A stretch of 64,000 nt of DNA from Paramecium sonneborni (lineage: Eukaryota > Ciliophora > Oligohymenophorea > Peniculida > Parameciidae), in assembly GCA_905182985.1 (NCBI GenBank), contig CAJJDN010000111.1, positions 25,922 to 89,921 of the forward strand, given 5' to 3'. Shown here piece by piece: positions 48,408-61,283 of this stretch. The notes beneath the pieces were generated by a model. It made no database searches. It saw only the letters and a list, made by a program, of their open reading frames with translations, and was not told the DNA's origin. Made by a program: the position numbers and the translations under genes. Position 1 is the stretch's first letter; each line of letters opens with the position of its first letter.

Positions 48408-50183
48408 ATGAATTCAGAACACTCAATACGAACCATCAGTGTTAAATATACTGTTGTCTTTTGCGTTATTATTGGCTTCTTATTTTTATTTTCACAAATA
48501 CTAGACAACTTATTCTATGATTATACTGTTATAGAAACTGAAATTGTCTTCATTAAAAGAGTTGGTACTTTTCATCCCTTATATTAGATTAAACTAATAA
48601 TAAAATGATAATAGAATTAAATGAAGTCACTGAATAGACTAATTCATTAGTTCTCACCTTACAAAATAATATGTAAAGTACCATTGAACAGATTTATAAA
48701 AAAATCAACTATCAAATTAATGAGGAAGAAGATTTCTCTTTGCAATAATTAAATAATCAATATAGACAATCCTTTAATCTCATATCTTAATCAATGTTTT
48801 TAAGATATAAAATGAATAATTCCATAGATTCCATTTATCTATTAAACATTAAGAATACTATAAATACTGATATAGCATAAGTTGGTATAGATCTTCATTA
48901 ATAATTTTTAGATATTACTATTTACTCTGATTTTGGAACCAACTTTTTTGATTTATCCTAAGCCATCACATTAAATAATTTTTGGAACGAAGAATTTTAA
49001 TTTAGTTTGAAAAATAAGATTGTAACAACCTTTATAGAAGAACTTAACTATATTCTTTTTGTCTTATATGACTATAGCACAAATGATTATTAAATTGCAA
49101 TATTAAGAGATAATGACTTAGAAATCATACATACTTCTAAGCGCTTAATATAAAATATTGCAACCAAAAATTACTAAATCATATTTAATTATTAACACGA
49201 TATAGAAATTCATTTATATGATTGTAATCAATTTATATTTATATAAGTGTAGTCAATTCATAATAAATTAGCAAAATACAATAATTCCAAGTTAATAATG
49301 TCTTATATTTTCAAGTGATGAAGTTATTTTTCCTTAATGAAAACACAATCGTTGTATTTTATTTAGAGTATATCTACTAATTACCCTTAGAGTTACTAAC
49401 GATAAATATAAAATAATTGGTGTAGCTTTAAATGAATTTAAGAATGTATTTTTAAATATCGATATTACCGAAGAAATGATAAGGATTGAGTAAATCTAAT
49501 AGATTGAATTACTTCATGATTATCATGTTGAACAAAATGTTTTAGTAGTATCTTTTGGGAAGAAATATTTGTACTATTTAAAAATAAAACCATTTATGTT
49601 TGCCAAATAATTCGATTAATGGAATCCAAAGAAAATTAAATTAAACATATTTGAATAAGAAAGGGAAATATTTAAAAAAATTATCTATGATCATTCCGAT
49701 CAAATTATCTACATAGTAATATTTATTTCAATTAAATTTAGTTATCTGAAAGTGCTTAATCAAAGTTCAAAATGCATTTAGTGGATCTGAAAAATCTAGA
49801 GAATAAGTCTAATAAACTTGATTTAATGAAATTAAGAATGCCATATTTTAAATATGGAATTCAAGCTATAGATTTTCTCATCTAAAAAAATCAAATAAAT
49901 AATAATGTCATCCTTTTTTTGCTGAGAAATGGAGATGTAGCTTGCATTTAACCATTGTAGTATGGTGAAGGAGTTTTAAAGAAAACATTTATAATAGAAT
50001 TATTAGATATAGTCTTAACTCTATCATTTATAGGATTCTTTAGATATTTAAAGAGAATATTGCAAAAAATTTATTAGAAAATTATATCTTGTTGCAGAAG
50101 AATATGATGGAAATGGTTTTGTGTTAAATATATTATTTTGTTAATTTAAAAATTTAAATCATTTGAAAAAGTGTAAAACTTGA
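48408..50183 (+). CDS. Hypothetical membrane-anchored protein
   Basis: 550 residues after five introns: 48565-48587, 49224-49252, 49368-49390, 49716-49741 and 50012-50033. Each one restores the frame past a TGA. An N-terminal signal-anchor helix (V-V-F-C-V-I-I-G-F-L-F-L-F) follows 15 cytoplasmic residues. The remainder is a long mixed alpha/beta region, probably outside the cytoplasm, with few cysteines; around residue 60-110 it is coiled-coil-like, and later parts (L-V-V-S-F-G-K-K-Y-L-Y-Y-L) are beta-rich, perhaps propeller-like. No family recognised. It ends 65 bp before the second RSP4/6 copy on the same strand. Confidence 0.7.
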
Positions 50184-50247
50184 AAAATTATAAAAAAATT
50201 AATTTAATTTTTAATATAAAAGTTTTTTATTAAAAAAATTTGATAAA

Positions 50248-51720
50248 ATGTTAAAAGAGAAACTGCAAGAAATAAAGGATACAAATACAAATTTATATTA
50301 ACACTTGAATAATGTATTGACAAAGATTTTACTAGATAATCCAAAAGTATGAATTTAAGATGAGTTTTATAGAATGCTTTTGAATTATTTGAGGATTATT
50401 CATTTTAAGTAAAATAAAGCGGATTTACATTTGAAAAATACAATGAATTTGATAATGCAGAAAGGACAAAAGTTACAATGGATTAAGGTATTTAATAAAA
50501 GACTTTGAAATTGATAAATAAAATAAATCTTGGAACTGATGAAGAACCTTAAGAATCTACTTAAACTGGATATTTACCTAATTTAACAGAAGAAGCTTAT
50601 CTATATGAATGGGCAGGAGTAGGAATTGATGAAAATTATAAAATATTTAAAGCATTGACAGTAATTAATAAATAATTATATATTATAGTTATTATCTGTA
50701 ACAAAACAAGCATCTAAATTAAGATTTTGGGGAAAGATAATGGGAAGAGAAAAAGATTATTATATTGCTGAAGGAATTGCTGCAAGTACTGTTGAAGATG
50801 GAGAATTACCACCTGAAGTTGAACCTAGAGGATCTGGAATTAATACTAAATCTTATTGGGCATGCACTGATTGTATTTATTTATTATTTATTATGTATTT
50901 AGTATTAAATGATAAAGATTGGATTGAATTACCATTAGTTACACCTTAATAAATTAATGTTGCTAGATAAATTAAATACATTTTTACGGGTAATTTAGAA
51001 GCTGATGTTATTACTAATCCATATTTCTTTGGAAAAGAAAAACATTTATTAAAAGCTTAAATTGTTAGAATAACATAATCTACTGTTATTATTCCTAAAG
51101 GATAATATATTTTAAGAGAAGGTGAACCAAGAGAAATTGATCCAGCTCCTGAATATAAATTACCAGGTTTTCATGATCTAAAAACTTTAAATGATTGGAT
51201 GCATTTTAATCAAAACATTTTAAATGTAAATTCTATTTTTATCTTATTTTAATAGTGTGGAAGATTAGTACATTTAATTCCATCTGAATTACCAGAAGGT
51301 GTTGAACCTGAAGCTTATTAAAAATAAATTGAAGCTGCTGATCCATTTGAAAATAGATTAAAACCTATTTAAAATGATAAATTACCAAATAATAAACCTG
51401 CTTGGAAAATTAGAATAGTTGGAGATACAACTGATTATAATCCTTTAGCTAAAGATACTAATAATAAAGTAAATAATGGTGTTATAATTATCAAATCCTT
51501 AGTTTGGCCAGGATTAGTCACAGTTTATTCTGTATTTATATACAATTTATAAATTTAGAATAAAGTATTATCATAATTATATTATGGTTATGGATTTAAG
51601 GCAACAACGAAACATTTTTATCCAAAATAACCATAATAAGTATAAACAGAATAGCCTGATCTCCCTGAATAACCAGAACCAAATTTCCCAGCTGAAGTTC
51701 CTAAATAAGAATCAGAATGA
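50248..51720 (+). CDS. RSP4/6: Radial spoke head protein RSP4/6 family, copy 2
   Basis: Same length and structure as the gene at 35930 (443 residues), with introns at exactly corresponding places (50347-50372, 50661-50688, 50873-50902, 51226-51255, 51532-51558). Comparing by eye I find eight substitutions over 1473 bp: five synonymous (one swaps TAG for TAA), one in an intron and two amino-acid changes (Val to Ala, Leu to Val). Similarity begins about 20 bp before the ATG and fades within about 60 bp after the stop. Both copies look functional. The duplicated block therefore covers little more than the gene, which suggests recent ectopic copying or gene conversion rather than a segmental duplication. 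Confidence 0.93.
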
Positions 51721-52266
51721 TCATTATTATTATTATTATCATTATTAAAGTATGGAATAGGAGGATAAACTTAATTAAATAATTTAATTTCTAAATAATA
51801 TATTTTATTAGAGTTTCTATAATTTTTTAAGCTTGTTTAATTAGTATAATATTAAAATTTTGTTGTTTTTATAAAAAATAAGAAAAATCAATAAACTTTA
51901 TCTTCTGAACTAATTTATTTTAAAAATAGGACTAAATTTGAAAATAGTTTAGTTATTTTAAGTTAGCAATAATTTGATAAATTTCATTCTTTTTGTTTTT
52001 GTCTTTTTATATACTTTATTTTCCTTTTTTTTCTTCCACAACCTCATTTTCAAATTTTCTTTATTTTTGTAAAATCAGATCTGTATAAATGATATGAAAT
52101 ATCTTCTTGCCCATTTTTAATATATTAGAAGCAAGATATGTGTTGAAATTATTAGATAATTATATTATTTTAATAAATAGGTTACTTGAACAGCTATCTA
52201 ATTTGAAAGATACTATTATATACCCATAATTATTTAATTTATATATTACATAATGAATAAAATTGT
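51721..52266. other. AT-rich intergenic DNA
   Basis: Between convergent genes. The first 60 bp resemble the flank of RSP copy 1; the rest shows nothing. Confidence 0.5.
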
Positions 52267-53762
52267 TCACTATTATAATTATGCAAATTTATCTACTAGT
52301 TAAGTCATACCAAGCTCCATTGCTAGATTCATCATATCTGCTATTTTGTATTTGGAAGATATCAATTTATCTTCACATTATTTTAATTAGGATTCTAATT
52401 CCTTTACCTTTTATTTATACTAATATTGAGTATTTATTAAATCATCCAATTATTTCTTTTAATTAGAATTAATCATCTTTATATATAAATAAAATTTAAC
52501 TTTTTATGTAATTTCTTCTTCCTATATTTATTTTTATTTTCCTTAAAGTTATTTTAGTTCCTCTAACTATTCCTTTAATTTAACATTTTCTAATCCTGGA
52601 TTTCCTTATTCTAATATTATTCATATTTAATTTTACTTTATCTGATATATTATTCATACTGTTGAACTTTCTACATTAAATTAGCTTCTCTCTCTTAAAA
52701 TTTTTATTCTATTTGTTATTTCTAATGTAATATATTTTTATATTTTTCTTTATAGTCTTTTTCTTCTTCACCTTAAACGGAAATTATTTAATTTGTCTTG
52801 CACACATTCAATTCCTCTTGCAATTTATTAATATCATCAATCTTAATAAATTTTTGAAATGCTTTACTTATTCATTATATCTCTCTGTTTTATAATCCAA
52901 TTATTTTTATAAAACTTTATTTTAAGCTTCCATTTTCTTTAACTATTATTGTAGCTACTTTAATTATATAGTTGATGATTATTATTAATCAATATTCTTA
53001 TCTTATTGTTCCAATTGTTATTATAAACTTTCAATTTATTCTTTAGATTCCTTTTATAAAATTTAATATTCTTATTAATATTTTCTAAGAGCATCATTCA
53101 TCTCATCAATTCTTTATCTAAGATTTTGTATTTCTATTTATAACACTTTATCATTTGAAGTTGATTCTCTTTAAAATTGAATTGGTTATACTATAGTTTA
53201 TTATGGTTTTTATTAATTCTTTAGTTGTTATAATTCTAATGTTAATTTTGTATTAATGCTAAGAGCTTATTCTTTTTAATTTTAAGCCTTTCTTAATTAT
53301 TCTTATAATAAACTTATTTATTCTAGAGTCTAATTTTATTAAACATTCTCAGCTGGTTTTACAAACAATAAATCCTCTTTCTCTTATTAAATTTTTTAAT
53401 TTATAGCCTTTAATTGCTAGATTGTTGCATTACTTCTTTCTAATTCTCCCTGTAATTTTATATATTTTTCATTTATCTTATTATATTCATTTTGCAATTC
53501 CTCAAATTTTTATCTATTTTTTCTTAAATCACTATCATTCTATAAGAAAAATTATGCTTATTACTTATGAAGAATCTCTAAGAATCATCTCCTTATCTTT
53601 TTCTAATTTTTCATATTAATCTTAAAGTTTTAAATGATCTTTTCTCAATATATCGTAATTGGATTTTAACTTAAATTTTTATATAAATATATATGATACT
53701 TTCTTACAATTTAAACATTCCTGGTTCTCAAATAAATTATTGATTTTAGAATCACTTGACAT
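52267..53762 (-). CDS. Long coiled-coil protein
   Basis: 454 residues after five introns: 53670-53699, 53540-53564, 52842-52867, 52611-52636 and 52477-52500. Almost the whole protein is Gln/Glu/Lys/Leu heptad sequence, with many TAA/TAG glutamine codons. A short N-terminus has one C-L-N-C pair, and the C-terminus ends S-S-K-Y-K-I-A-D-M-M-N-L-A-M-E-L-G, a helical segment unlike the rest. Such proteins usually serve in basal bodies, cilia or cytoskeletal scaffolds; here that is inference only. The exon sum is an exact multiple of three, supporting all five introns. Start 44 bp from the next gene's stop on the same strand. Confidence 0.8.
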
Positions 53763-53806
53763 AGATATATTTATAAAGTTTATAATTATTTTTATTTTAT
53801 TATATG

Positions 53807-54082
53807 TCATTTTTACTCATCATTAGCTTTTTTAATAGGCCTATCAATATATAAAAAAGGATTGTATTTATCTTTTGTCATTAATTGCAAACAAGTTTAA
53901 ACAATGTCAGGCTTGTTAATTATGTTTTAAAGAGGTGCAACCAGATGAATGGAGGAGATTTTTTTGCCCAAAATGTAAAATTCACCATCTTAGATAAAAT
54001 TCTTTTTCGAAATTCTTGGTGCTTCATCATCAACAATACTCAAACTTTCAAATTTTCTTTTTAAAAACGCTAAATCACTCAT
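53807..54082 (-). CDS. Small hypothetical protein
   Basis: 91 residues, no intron. It starts M-S-D-L-A-F-L-K-R-K-F-E-S-L, followed by a short beta-like part (G-E-F-Y-I-L-G-K-K-I) and a helical end (V-Q-T-C-L-Q-L-M-T-K-D-K-Y-N-P-F-L-Y-I-D). Composition is balanced and both ends fit the tight spacing of neighbours, so I think it is real. The opposite strand is also open and shows C-x2-C pairs; see findings. Family not recognised. Confidence 0.5.
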
Positions 54083-54516
54083 TTATACTTATATTAAAAT
54101 ATTTATTAAATTACCTATTAAGTATACTCCCTATTCAATAAGTAAAATATGAAAAAAATATTTAAATTATATGAATATATACTTTATATTTTAGTTTTAT
54201 TTGAGACCTATTAAGATGATTTCATTTTTCAAAAATTAAATATTCATAACTGAATAAATTAACAGAAAGCATATGATTAGATAACTGCCAATTGATAATT
54301 TTTTTTATTAACAATTAAAATTATCCTCAAAAACACAATTAAAATAAAAAAATCTTAATCTTAATTATTCTAGAATCATAATCACTTTAATTAGTAATTT
54401 TTATTTCTATAAATTAAAACTAAAGAATTGATATATTCTAATTTTTATAATTTATAAATAATGACAATTTATTTGAAATAAATATGATGATATTATCACA
54501 ATATAAATAATAATTT
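54083..54516. other. AT-rich intergenic DNA
   Basis: No feature recognised. Confidence 0.5.
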
Positions 54517-55991
54517 TCATTCTACTATTTCTTAATTTTAAGCATGTTAATTCATTAAATATAATGCATATTAAGCTATTACTTTTTATAATTCTTCTTT
54601 AATTTCTTAAGTTTACATTTATTGATAAGCTTCTTTCCAATAATTTAACTTTACATTTATTGTTAAAAATGAATTCCAAGAATTCTCTTATGCAATTTTA
54701 TTTATTGAATTATTCATCTCAGTTATACTATGAACTTTAATTTCGTATTTATCAACATTAGTTTATAAATTGAATTTATATAGTTTATCATATAAGGGTC
54801 TTATTTATTTTTTTTGCTCTATTTATTTCTTTTAACTCTAAGAAGAATATCTTTGATACTTTTATAATATTTCAACCTATTAACATAATTTAATAGGAAG
54901 TGATTCACTTCTATTTGATTTAATTTTATGATCAAATAAGGATTTAGTTCCATTTGAACAAGCTTAAGTGGAATTGTTTTATTCATCTTTTTGAATTTAT
55001 GAAACTTGCTTAGAAAGAGCTAATTGCTAAGATTCATCTATCTTTGGTTCATTTTATTATTCATATTAATTTGGAGATAATTTTGATGGTTTTTTTTCTG
55101 AAAATTTTTTTTTCTTTTTTTCTATAGATTATCCTCTTTCTTCAGATTTTTCAATTTAGTATTGCCATTATGATTTTTTTTTCTTTCCAGAATGTTAAAC
55201 AACTTCTTTCTTTTAACCTTTTATTTTACTATTTATGTTATTGATTGGTGGAATATTATTTATCTAAGTCTTTTCTTAAGTTTAAGGAGATGATAATTGA
55301 GAATCATTTGTACCTAAAGTCTTTCTTTTATTTTTAATCAATTTTCTTATTCCTTCTCCCCAAAGAGCAGATGCTTAAAAAAATAATGAAATAAATCTAC
55401 ATATAATAAAATTGTTATACCTATTAATGTTGACCAATTATCTGATAACTGCTTCAAATAATTAAATCATATCTTTTTGTTTTCTTACAGAATCTACATA
55501 AATATCAGATACCGCTTAAGTTAGATTACTATATTCCGAATTTAAGATCAGATAATCATTAATAATCATTAAGTCTAAGATATGAAGGAAAACTATAACT
55601 ATTGTACCTACACATTTTTGTAAAACGAATTTTTTGTTAATTACATTCAAGATTTCAGTATGAAGTAAATTAATCACCAATCCAACCAAATATAATGTAA
55701 TTGATGCTCTTATAAACTACAAATTAGCTCAAACTTACTTACTTCAGGATAAAAACTACCAAAGTTGTGATTATAAAGTGAAGATGAGATTTATTAAGCT
55801 TATTGTAATTATTTTTAAGAAGTAAGACCATATTGTTATAGTGAATTTTGATTTTTTGCTTTTTAATCTCCTCTAAGAGATGCAAACAATAAAATATTTA
55901 TTCCAATCTAACACGTTTTTATTGTCACCACTCTGAATTCATCCAAACGCAGACGCAATGCTAAATACAGGTTCTTCACTTTAGAACTCAT
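54517..55991 (-). CDS. Membrane protein with long disordered tail
   Basis: 474 residues after two introns (55717-55742, 26 nt; 55397-55420, 24 nt). A soluble start is followed by hydrophobic segments around residues 90-150 (I-T-L-Y-L-V-G-L-V-I-N-L-L and V-G-T-I-V-I-V-F-L-H-I-L-D-L) that would span the membrane. After these comes an amphipathic region ending F-Q-A-S-A-L-W-G-E-G-I-R-K-L. The second half is Ser/Lys/Gln-rich and probably disordered, with a helical C-terminus. The second intron lacks a stop and is inferred from its typical GTA...TAG ends. No family recognised. Stop TGA 54519-54517. Confidence 0.65.
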
Positions 55992-56931
55992 AAGTATTAA
56001 ATAATTACGTTTTTCTAATTTTCTTAATTTAACATATACAAATCATTTCGATTACTTCACAATCCAAGCAATAAACTGTCATCATAAAATTCCATTAGAA
56101 ACGAAATTTTCTATTCTTATTTTACGTATACAAATTCAGAAAGAATAAAAAAAAAGAATAATAAAAAAAAGATATACACACATTTTAAATTAATTATATC
56201 GAAGAATTCATTATAATGAAATCTAAACATGAAAATTATTTATATTAAGATTGTATAAAATTGAAATATTTTTCAAATTTCAAAATATTCTACATAATTT
56301 CAGTCTATTGATTGAACTTTTGTTAAAAAATTTGTATAAAAAATAAATAATTAATGTTCTATGAGCTCTTCCACTATTTAAATGTAATAATTAATATAAA
56401 TAATTTGATCTTGATATATATAAAAGTACTAATAAATTTCTAAAATATTATAATCAATGGTATAATTGTCATCATGTAAAAATTCTACAATTTTCTTATT
56501 AATTCAAAGGGTCATAAATGGTATTCCAATCTAAATTATAAAATAAAAGAAGCCATATTTGAACTTATAGCTAGTTTCTTGTAAAACTAAATGTCATAAT
56601 AATTTTTAACTAATCACTTACTCTTTAATGCTTATTCTTGATTCAGGAAGTCACTCTAAAACAAAATTACTAAAGGATTTTTATTGAATATTGAAATTAT
56701 AGATTAACTGTTTTTTTAATCATATTTTAGTTTGTTCTTCATAAAAATAGGTTAAACGAAAAGAAACATTCGAAAAGTTAAGATTTTAAAGAATTTCGGT
56801 ATAATTTTTGTTATTCTTTTTTTAGGTTCTCGAATTGTAAGTTTTTTTTTCATCAAATTTTTTTTTATAAATACCTGATGAGAAAAAAATGTATTTTTAA
56901 TATTTTTTTTTTTGAAGATTTTAGTATAAAA
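55992..56931. other. AT-rich intergenic DNA
   Basis: Includes a minus-strand lysine-rich frame at 56752-56943 that I regard as the shadow of A/T runs. Nothing else recognised. Confidence 0.5.
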
Positions 56932-57132
56932 ATGAACACTCATACAATTACATACCCAAAACCTCTAATTCGAATTTTACAGCATTCAAAACAAGATGCT
57001 TCCAGTGTTTCGTCAACCTAATCTTATGAGTCTCATTTGACAGATATTGAAAGACCTTAAAATCCTATGATCAAAAATTTTGTGGACAATTAAGATGATG
57101 ATCTAGAAAGCTTCTTTGATCAACTAGAATGA
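56932..57132 (+). CDS. Small acidic hypothetical protein
   Basis: 66 residues, no intron. A basic/hydrophobic start (T-Y-P-K-P-L-I-R-I-L-Q-H) is followed by a Ser-rich middle and an acidic end (N-Q-D-D-D-L-E-S-F-F-D-Q-L-E). Local base composition is less AT-rich than the flanks, which supports coding. No family; may be the last exon of a gene I cannot see upstream. Confidence 0.45.
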
Positions 57133-57507
57133 AAAAATCTTCTCTTATGATTAGTCTTATTTAGTGTAATATATTAACTGAATAAATATTTAATTACTAC
57201 TTAATTGTATTTTTTCTTAAAGACATTCTCTTATATGTTTTAAATGGATAATATATTATGCTATTTTTGGTTATTAGATTTGAATCAAAAGCCTTGAAAA
57301 GTGTTTTATAAAAATTTGAATCTATTTATTTTGATGATTTAAATGCAATATAGAAATATATTATGATTAGAGAAGTAAGAATATAAATAGTAATTGATGA
57401 TTAAAAATCTTATAAATATTTTAAATAATCACTAGATAGATTTTTTTTTATTGTCATTTATATCGTAAAAAAAAGAAATAAAAGCTTGATAAAATATAAT
57501 AATAAAA
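57133..57507. other. AT-rich intergenic DNA
   Basis: No feature recognised. Confidence 0.5.
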
Positions 57508-58118
57508 ATGGCTACAACAAGTTATTTTAGTTTTACAAAAGATGAAAAGGAAATGATTAATAAAATGCTTTAATTGTCTTCAAATGGATACTCATTTATA
57601 GAGAAAGAATTAGGTGCTCTTCTTGATCCATGTAAAATGTGTGAAGATCATTAACTTCCTTATTCTTTTTATAATGATGAATAATTTTTTTGTCCAAAAT
57701 GTTTAGATATTCTACGACCAAAAATTTTTCGTTACATTGAAGAAGATGATTAAGTTATAATCAATTAATTAAAGTAGAACTTAAAAAATTATGAATAATT
57801 TGAAGTAAAAAATAAATAATAAGTAAGATCCCAAAGATTGATTTTGAAGTTAAAGCAAAATAATTAATGAATGAAGAATAATAAAATATGATTGAAGAAA
57901 TAGGAAGCTTTTAGAAATTAAAAGAGAATTTAGAAGCTAGAAAGAAATTTATAGCTGTTCAAGATTTCATATCTCAAATATCTTTAGAGAAAACGAATAG
58001 AATAATACATGATGAAATGCATAACGCAGATAAAAAAATGAAGCCAAATTTTGAATAAAAAGGTTAGTTAGATAATACTAAAGATTTTGAAAAAATGTTT
58101 AAGAAATTTTTTCAATGA
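57508..58118 (+). CDS. Zinc-knuckle plus coiled-coil protein
   Basis: 195 residues after a 23-nt intron (57805-57827). Residues about 44-75 contain C-K-M-C and F-F-C-P-K-C separated by 20-odd residues, a four-cysteine zinc-binding arrangement. The rest is charged coiled coil, with F-I-A-V-Q-D-F-I-S-Q near the end. Without the intron the frame hits a TGA. No named family. Its TGA lies four bases from the stop of the convergent MAP kinase gene, so the two 3' UTRs must overlap. Confidence 0.75.
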
Positions 58119-58122
58119 TTTA

Positions 58123-59470
<1,348 letters not shown>

Positions 59471-59578
59471 ATTATTATGACTTATAATTAAAATAATATT
59501 TATGAATATTACATTTAATCACTGGAATCCTTTTTTAATACTTAACTGAGAATACTAACATTTTTATAATATATTTAA

Positions 59579-60547
59579 TCATTATTATAACTAAAAATGA
59601 GATTTTTGATAACTCTATCTACACATTGGACAATTATTAATTTAAGACATCGAATATCTCTCAAAAGAATTTAAACAATTTGCATGAAACATATGTGTGC
59701 AACTCAATAAAAACACTTTTCCATTTACCATACTCTATAAACAAATAGTACAATCTACTTCCTTTCTTTCTAATGCTATCTTTTTAATACTAATCCAATC
59801 CACTTTCACTATTGGTTATAATTTAACCATCTATTCATTGTTGTGCTTCATTTAATATATCTTATTTAAATTATTTTCCATTTACTCTTACTTTATTTGA
59901 ATATTCTCACCTAATTCATTTATCTCTTTCTGTACTTAATTACCTTACTATTAAATTGTCTTTGACATTTTAGTAGAAATCCTTGATAATTTATAAAACA
60001 ATAATTTTCTCTTAAGTAAACTATTTTCTGGTCTATACTACATTTTTATCATCCTCTCATAAAACTATTTTCTGCATCTAAACTATCGAAATAATGCTTA
60101 TATTTTAATTATTGATTAGATCTTATATTATTTATTAGCCATCATAAATTGCTTTTTCTCATAATCCTATCTTCTACATATTGGACATTATTTTGTTTAA
60201 GACACTCTCTCAAAACTTTCTAAACATGCTTTGTGATATATGTGACTACAGCTCAAAATTACATGTTATTGCATTCTGAATTTCTCTAAACAAATAGGAC
60301 ATACACAATTCTATATATCTTCCCTTTTAAGAGATTGTTCTTCAATCTGAGCCCATTCCTCTTAATTTAAAGGTTTTGGAGGAGATGGTACTAATCCTAA
60401 TTTTTAAGCTAATGACAATTATTTTTAATTTATCTTAGGCAATTTAAAAAGTTATCTACTTAAATGATCTTATAGTGCTGCTGCATTTATACAGAATTTA
60501 TCTTATTATGTATCCTAAATACTCTTTTATTTTTTATACTTTTTCAT
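59579..60547 (-). CDS. RNF32: Double RING-H2 finger protein with central IQ motif (RNF32-like)
   Basis: Intact, intron-free, 322 residues. First RING-H2: C-P-I-C-L-E-K-F, S-C-S-H-I-Y-H-K-A-C-L and C-P-I-C-R-R (residues about 95-140). An IQ motif follows (I-I-K-I-Q-A-L-F-R-Q-F-R-C-R-K), a calmodulin-binding helix. Second RING-H2 at the C-terminus: C-T-I-C-L, S-C-T-H-M-F-H-A-N-C-L and C-P-M-C-R. This RING-IQ-RING order is the signature of RNF32, known in animals from testis and sperm. All zinc ligands are present in both fingers, so an E3 ubiquitin ligase with calcium/calmodulin input is predicted. Its presence with radial spoke genes fits a flagellar/ciliary role, but this is inference. Confidence 0.92.
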
Positions 60548-60768
60548 ATCAATAATTTAAATATATTATCAGTTATTAATTGCATAAACTTTTTTTTATT
60601 TCTAGTTTTTCTTTCTTTACACATTTACCTTATGTCACAATTTGTCTAGTCTTAACATTTTCATCCTCCAAAGTTTTCTTTCTAAAAATCTCTCAATATT
60701 ATAAATAACAAACTACAATTTTAAAATAAAATATTCTATCACTTAAAAACAATATTTTATAAAAAACA

Positions 60769-61283
60769 TCAAATTTAAATCATAACTTCCTAAAATAATT
60801 TATTATTCTTCTTTACACATATATTGTTGTGTTATCTTTCCATATGTTTCTTCATTTATTTATGATTCTTAAATAATTATTGGCATTTTGAACACTAAAT
60901 TTATTATTCTTTTTCATCCCCTTAGTTTTAGATTCTCTTTATCTTTTTAGTTTAATTCGATATCGGATTTTCTTTTTTTCTCTCAATCTCCTCTACTTCC
61001 TCATCAACTATACTATGTTATTCACTACAAATTACTTTATCTCTATAGGTGTATTTGAATTAGATTCAATCTATCTTAATTAATTTATTCCCTATGTTGA
61101 CAATACTCCTTGGTCACAATCAATTTCTATTCTCTCCTAATCTTTATTTATCAGAATTTATTTTTCTTCATTAATAATTTCCTCTCCTCTTGCCAATTTA
61201 TCGCATCTCTCAGATAAACTAGCACATTGCTAATATAATTGAGCCAAAGCATTTAAATGAGTAGTCAAAGGAACGTATTACAT
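60769..61283 (-). CDS. C2H2 zinc-finger protein
   Basis: 163 residues after a 23-nt intron (61013-61035). The N-terminal half is helical (L-T-T-H-L-N-A-L-A-Q-L-Y) and acidic. The C-terminus holds one classical C2H2 finger: C-S-K-C, then 12 residues, then H-M-E-R-Q-H. If the intron is retained the same length of frame is open but the zinc finger is lost, so splicing choice matters. One finger is usually too little for specific DNA binding; an RNA- or protein-binding role is equally possible. Start M-Q-Y-V-P-L chosen as first ATG of the frame. Confidence 0.72.

Noticed and set aside
48270..48587. 105-residue plus-strand ORF open in the standard code
   Set aside because: Its first part overlaps the hydroxylase 3' end in another frame; its second part coincides with the true first exon of the gene at 48408 plus its intron.
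56752..56943. 63-residue lysine-rich minus ORF
   Set aside because: Made of A/T homopolymers, with no domain; overlaps a better plus-strand frame at 56932.
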